DNA of 64,000 nt from Chitinophaga sp. SYP-B3965 (lineage in GTDB: Bacteria; Bacteroidota; Bacteroidia; Chitinophagales; Chitinophagaceae), in NCBI RefSeq assembly GCF_009647655.1, contig NZ_WJFD01000009.1, positions 26,361-90,360 of the forward strand. Direction: 5' to 3'. A program made the translations under genes and the position numbers. Below, one piece after another: positions 61,982 to 64,000 of the stretch. Positions within the stretch are counted from its first letter, which is position 1, and the number at the start of each line of letters is the position of its first letter. Below the pieces are notes generated by a model. It had not been told where the DNA came from, ran no database searches, and saw only the letters and a list, made by a program, of their open reading frames with translations.

Positions 61982-62911
61982 TTACGGAATGCTGAGAAAA
62001 TAATCAACGATCAGCGGTGCAACAGATTGCACGCGCAACATAGGATCCGTTATTTGCAGGGCATTGGGATGGGTATCTGTACAAACCACCTTTTGCACCA
62101 GGCCACTGTTACGGATCTTCTCAAACCCATTACCAGCAAAGATCCCATGGGTAGTGATCACCGCAATTTCGCTGGCCCCCGCATCTTTATAAGCCTTTGC
62201 AGCATCAAGGAGAGAACCACCTGTGCGGATCATGTCGTCATAAATGATCACCAGTTTATCCTGTACATTGGCGCTGATGCCCGTAATTTGTGTTTCTTCT
62301 CCGGAAAGGCGGCGTTTGAAAACAAAAGCAGCCTGCACCTGGAGATCATTAGCCAGGGATTCTACCCATTTTGCCCGGCCCGCATCTGTGCTGGCCATCA
62401 CAAAAGGTTTACCTTGCGCAAGTTCCAGGGCCGCTTCCCGAACAAACAGTTTGCCATACAGATGTACCGGCCGCACATTGCTTTCAAAGTAATAAGAGAT
62501 ACCATCCACATGGAGGTCGATCATAATTACCCGGATGCCGAGAGAAGTAGTGGGCAAAGCAGAAAAAAGGATAGCGCGGTTTTTGGCCTTTACAATTTCC
62601 CCATGCTGTACAGCACGTTCCATCGTGGAATAGCCAAAGTAGGGGATCACCAGGTTGAGGCAGATAGCGCCTGTTTGTATACAACCGTTGGCAATGTCGA
62701 AGAGTTCGAGGGTTTCTTTATCATCAATTGTTCCTCCAATGAGCACTACTTCCTTGCCGCTAACGTTGCTGGTTATACGATGGTAATGTTCCCCGTCCGG
62801 GAAATCCCGGATAATAATTTCACCATCTTCCCAATCTGCAGGGGCGATCGCTAAAATGCGCGCTTTCAGATATTGGTAACGTTGTGTGGCAAACAAGATC
62901 TTCTTCGGCAT
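61982..62911 (-). CDS. divergent ribose-phosphate pyrophosphokinase homologue
   Basis: A 309-aa PRPP synthetase-like protein: FPDGEHYHRI near 38 (FxDGE), the pyrophosphate-loop region and the PRPP-binding VIIYDDMIRTGGSLLDAA near 222-239. The ATP flexible-loop region (KKRx.) is altered, and the N-terminus differs from typical Prs. It is probably a paralogue, with the housekeeping prs elsewhere. A 7-bp inverted repeat (ATTCGGA/TCCGAAT, 62920-62941) lies just upstream. It is in an operon with the GNAT gene. Confidence 0.85.
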   Translation of the reverse strand: MPKKILFATQRYQYLKARILAIAPADWEDGEIIIRDFPDGEHYHRITSNVSGKEVVLIGGTIDDKETLELFDIANGCIQTGAICLNLVIPYFGYSTMERAVQHGEIVKAKNRAILFSALPTTSLGIRVIMIDLHVDGISYYFESNVRPVHLYGKLFVREAALELAQGKPFVMASTDAGRAKWVESLANDLQVQAAFVFKRRLSGEETQITGISANVQDKLVIIYDDMIRTGGSLLDAAKAYKDAGASEIAVITTHGIFAGNGFEKIRNSGLVQKVVCTDTHPNALQITDPMLRVQSVAPLIVDYFLSIP

Positions 62912-62919
62912 GGCACGAT

Positions 62920-62941
62920 ATTCGGATGATTATCTCCGAAT
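62920..62941. promoter_or_regulatory. inverted repeat upstream of the PRPP synthetase-like gene
   Basis: ATTCGGA and TCCGAAT form a perfect 7-bp dyad with an 8-nt spacer, 9 bp before the gene's ATG; it may be an operator. Confidence 0.4.
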
Positions 62942-63011
62942 TTATGCAAATCCAATGGTTCCGGGCGAAGGTTTAAAAATATTTTTAACGTTTCTTTTGA
63001 GCTTGGAACGC

Positions 63012-63019
63012 TAAATTTG
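63012..63019 (+). promoter_or_regulatory. -7 element of the CarboxypepD-reg gene
   Basis: TAAATTTG (TAnnTTTG) lies 10 bp before ATG 63030, giving an almost leaderless transcript. Confidence 0.5.
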
Positions 63020-63029
63020 GCATATTAGT

Positions 63030-63779
63030 ATGAAGCATTCTCTGATCAGATATACTGTTGCACTTTTCATTTTTATGATCCCCGCTTTGCAGGAAGCGGC
63101 GGCACAGGTGCGGTTAACCGGAATGGTTACGGATGGAGATACCCGTGTAGGGCTGCCCTCCGTAAGTATCTGGAATAAAAGGGCCAAAATTGGTACGGTG
63201 AGTAATGAAACCGGCCGTTATTATATTGAGGCCTTCCCGGGAGATACCATTGAGTTCTCCATGCTGAGTTATGTGAGGACCTACGTCATTGCCACCGGTA
63301 TTTCCGCTTCTCAGAATATTGAACTGAAACGCCAGATCTTCGGATTACAGGGTATCAATGTGCGTGGCCGGATCTATAAAAGGGACTCCCTGGCCATCCG
63401 GGATGAATATGAGAAATACTTTGGATATAAAAGACCAGGTGCCGTGGACATCCTCAAAACATTACCTTCCAATCCCATCACTGCATTAAGTTACCTGATT
63501 CCCAACAAGGCCCGCAAACGGAAAGAGAAGTTCGGTGAGCAGCTGCAATACTGGGAAGAAGAAAAACATATCGACTACCGCTATAATCCGGAACTTGTAG
63601 CCCGGCTTACGAAACTGGAAAGCCCTGCATTGGATTCCTTCATGCTCACGCACAGGCCCAGTTACAGCTTCCTGCTCAACGCAACGGATTATGACCTGAT
63701 GCTCTTCATCAAACAATCCTACGACAGGTATTTACGGGAACAGGGATTGAAACCAAAGGACACTTCTACACAACAATAA
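63030..63779 (+). CDS. exported protein with carboxypeptidase-regulatory-like domain
   Basis: A 249-aa protein with a signal peptide (residues 1-26, ending in EAAAQ) and an N-terminal CarboxypepD_reg-like beta-sandwich: VRLTGMVTDGDTRVGLPSVSI...GTVSNETGRYYIEAFPGDTIEFSMLSYV. The rest is helical and charged. Such domains stand at the start of TonB-dependent receptors, but no receptor follows. Envelope-located; function unknown. Confidence 0.85.
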   Translation: MKHSLIRYTVALFIFMIPALQEAAAQVRLTGMVTDGDTRVGLPSVSIWNKRAKIGTVSNETGRYYIEAFPGDTIEFSMLSYVRTYVIATGISASQNIELKRQIFGLQGINVRGRIYKRDSLAIRDEYEKYFGYKRPGAVDILKTLPSNPITALSYLIPNKARKRKEKFGEQLQYWEEEKHIDYRYNPELVARLTKLESPALDSFMLTHRPSYSFLLNATDYDLMLFIKQSYDRYLREQGLKPKDTSTQQ

Positions 63780-63808
63780 TAATTATTAAGCCATCATTTG
63801 AACCATCT

Positions 63809-64000
63809 TCAGCCGCCGTTGTGTACTTTGCTGTAAGGAATGGACTGTTCCTGCAGGAATAATTCAAACTGACAGGAATAATACCCGGTATGTTCCATGA
63901 CTACCCAGAGTTCTGCTGCTGTTGAAAGGGATAATGCCCATTTCAACCACTGCTTAAAACCTGCCGGGTTATTAGGGGTCTTTTGATGGGATTTTGCCAG
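63809..64000 (-). mobile_element. truncated IS110-family transposase (N-terminal part)
   Basis: On the minus strand 63 codons are open from the window edge to a TGA at 63809-63811. They contain LAKSHQKTPNNPAGFKQWLK, then AAELWVVMEHTGYYSCQFEL and FLQEQSIPYSKV, the DEDD-nuclease N-terminal region of IS110 transposases (Glu in VVMEHTG is a catalytic acid). After KV the similarity stops and an unrelated stop follows, so the gene is broken at its 3' side here. The 5' part lies beyond the window. Confidence 0.75.

Noticed and set aside
61760..62854. 364-codon plus-strand frame
   Set aside because: It lies opposite the PRPP synthetase and GNAT genes, whose motifs are clear; its own translation has no coherent domain.

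Overview
The window looks like chromosomal DNA from a member of the Bacteroidetes, most likely family Chitinophagaceae and probably Chitinophaga or a close relative. Evidence: class II B12-dependent ribonucleotide reductase, a eukaryote-type single-chain GlyRS, a type 2 IleRS, a zinc-finger-depleted DksA-like protein, a bacterial GGGP synthase homologue, many AraC and LytTR regulators, and recurrent Bacteroidetes -7 elements (TAnnTTTG) placed only a few bases before start codons, with almost no Shine-Dalgarno sequences. I see no rRNA, tRNA or CRISPR array and no intact mobile element.

Layout. 1-6.2 kb: a secreted TolB-like/barrel protein (runs off the left edge), an MBL hydrolase, a Wzx-like flippase, and the quality-control genes arfB, dtd and a MazG-like gene. 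6.3-14.9 kb: glyS, a lipoprotein, an SDR, a translationally coupled flavin reductase-AraC pair, mfd and a SIMPL-domain protein. 15-18 kb: an accessory-looking patch with an orphan protein gene carrying a G-rich 3' end and a YhcG/PDDEXK nuclease gene containing two palindromic repeats. 18-24 kb: gyrB, an AsmA-like protein, a cysteine-rich AraC regulator, a candidate small RNA and a PepSY-like secreted protein. 24-28.6 kb: ileS followed by an H1-tail/DksA fusion. 28.6-30.2 kb: a GNAT/XRE pair that looks like a toxin-antitoxin module with an 18-bp palindromic operator, then paired hairpins. 30.3-38.5 kb: a GT81-like/HAD fusion whose HAD part lacks its catalytic aspartates, an MsbA-like ABC exporter, rbfA, an FtsX-like permease, half of a split transketolase, a WecA-like transferase and frr. 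38.5-47 kb: a frameshifted EamA transporter, ppk2, mscL, a DUF3078 protein, scpA, an AraC gene and a redox/stress group (two pirins, YceI, OsmC). 47-54 kb: a PAS/HisKA protein without an ATPase domain, a flavin/2Fe-2S reductase, dxs, and a LytS/LytTR two-component pair. 54-64 kb: GGGP synthase, nrdJ preceded by an inverted pair of DnaA boxes, a 1.1-kb gap with candidate small transcripts, a Dph6-like ATPase, a divergent PRPP synthetase with a GNAT partner, a CarboxypepD-reg protein, and the truncated N-terminal end of an IS110 transposase at the right edge.

Most genes are housekeeping: translation (glyS, ileS, frr, rbfA, arfB, dtd), DNA topology, repair and segregation (gyrB, mfd, scpA, nrdJ), envelope biogenesis (flippase, WecA-like, MsbA-like, LolC/E-like) and isoprenoid or lipid supply (dxs, GGGP synthase). 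The less ordinary material is in the 15-18 kb patch, the 28.6-30 kb module, the GT81/HAD fusion and the long intergenic regions at 23 kb and 58.5-59.5 kb. All functional assignments come from reading motifs; no database search was run.
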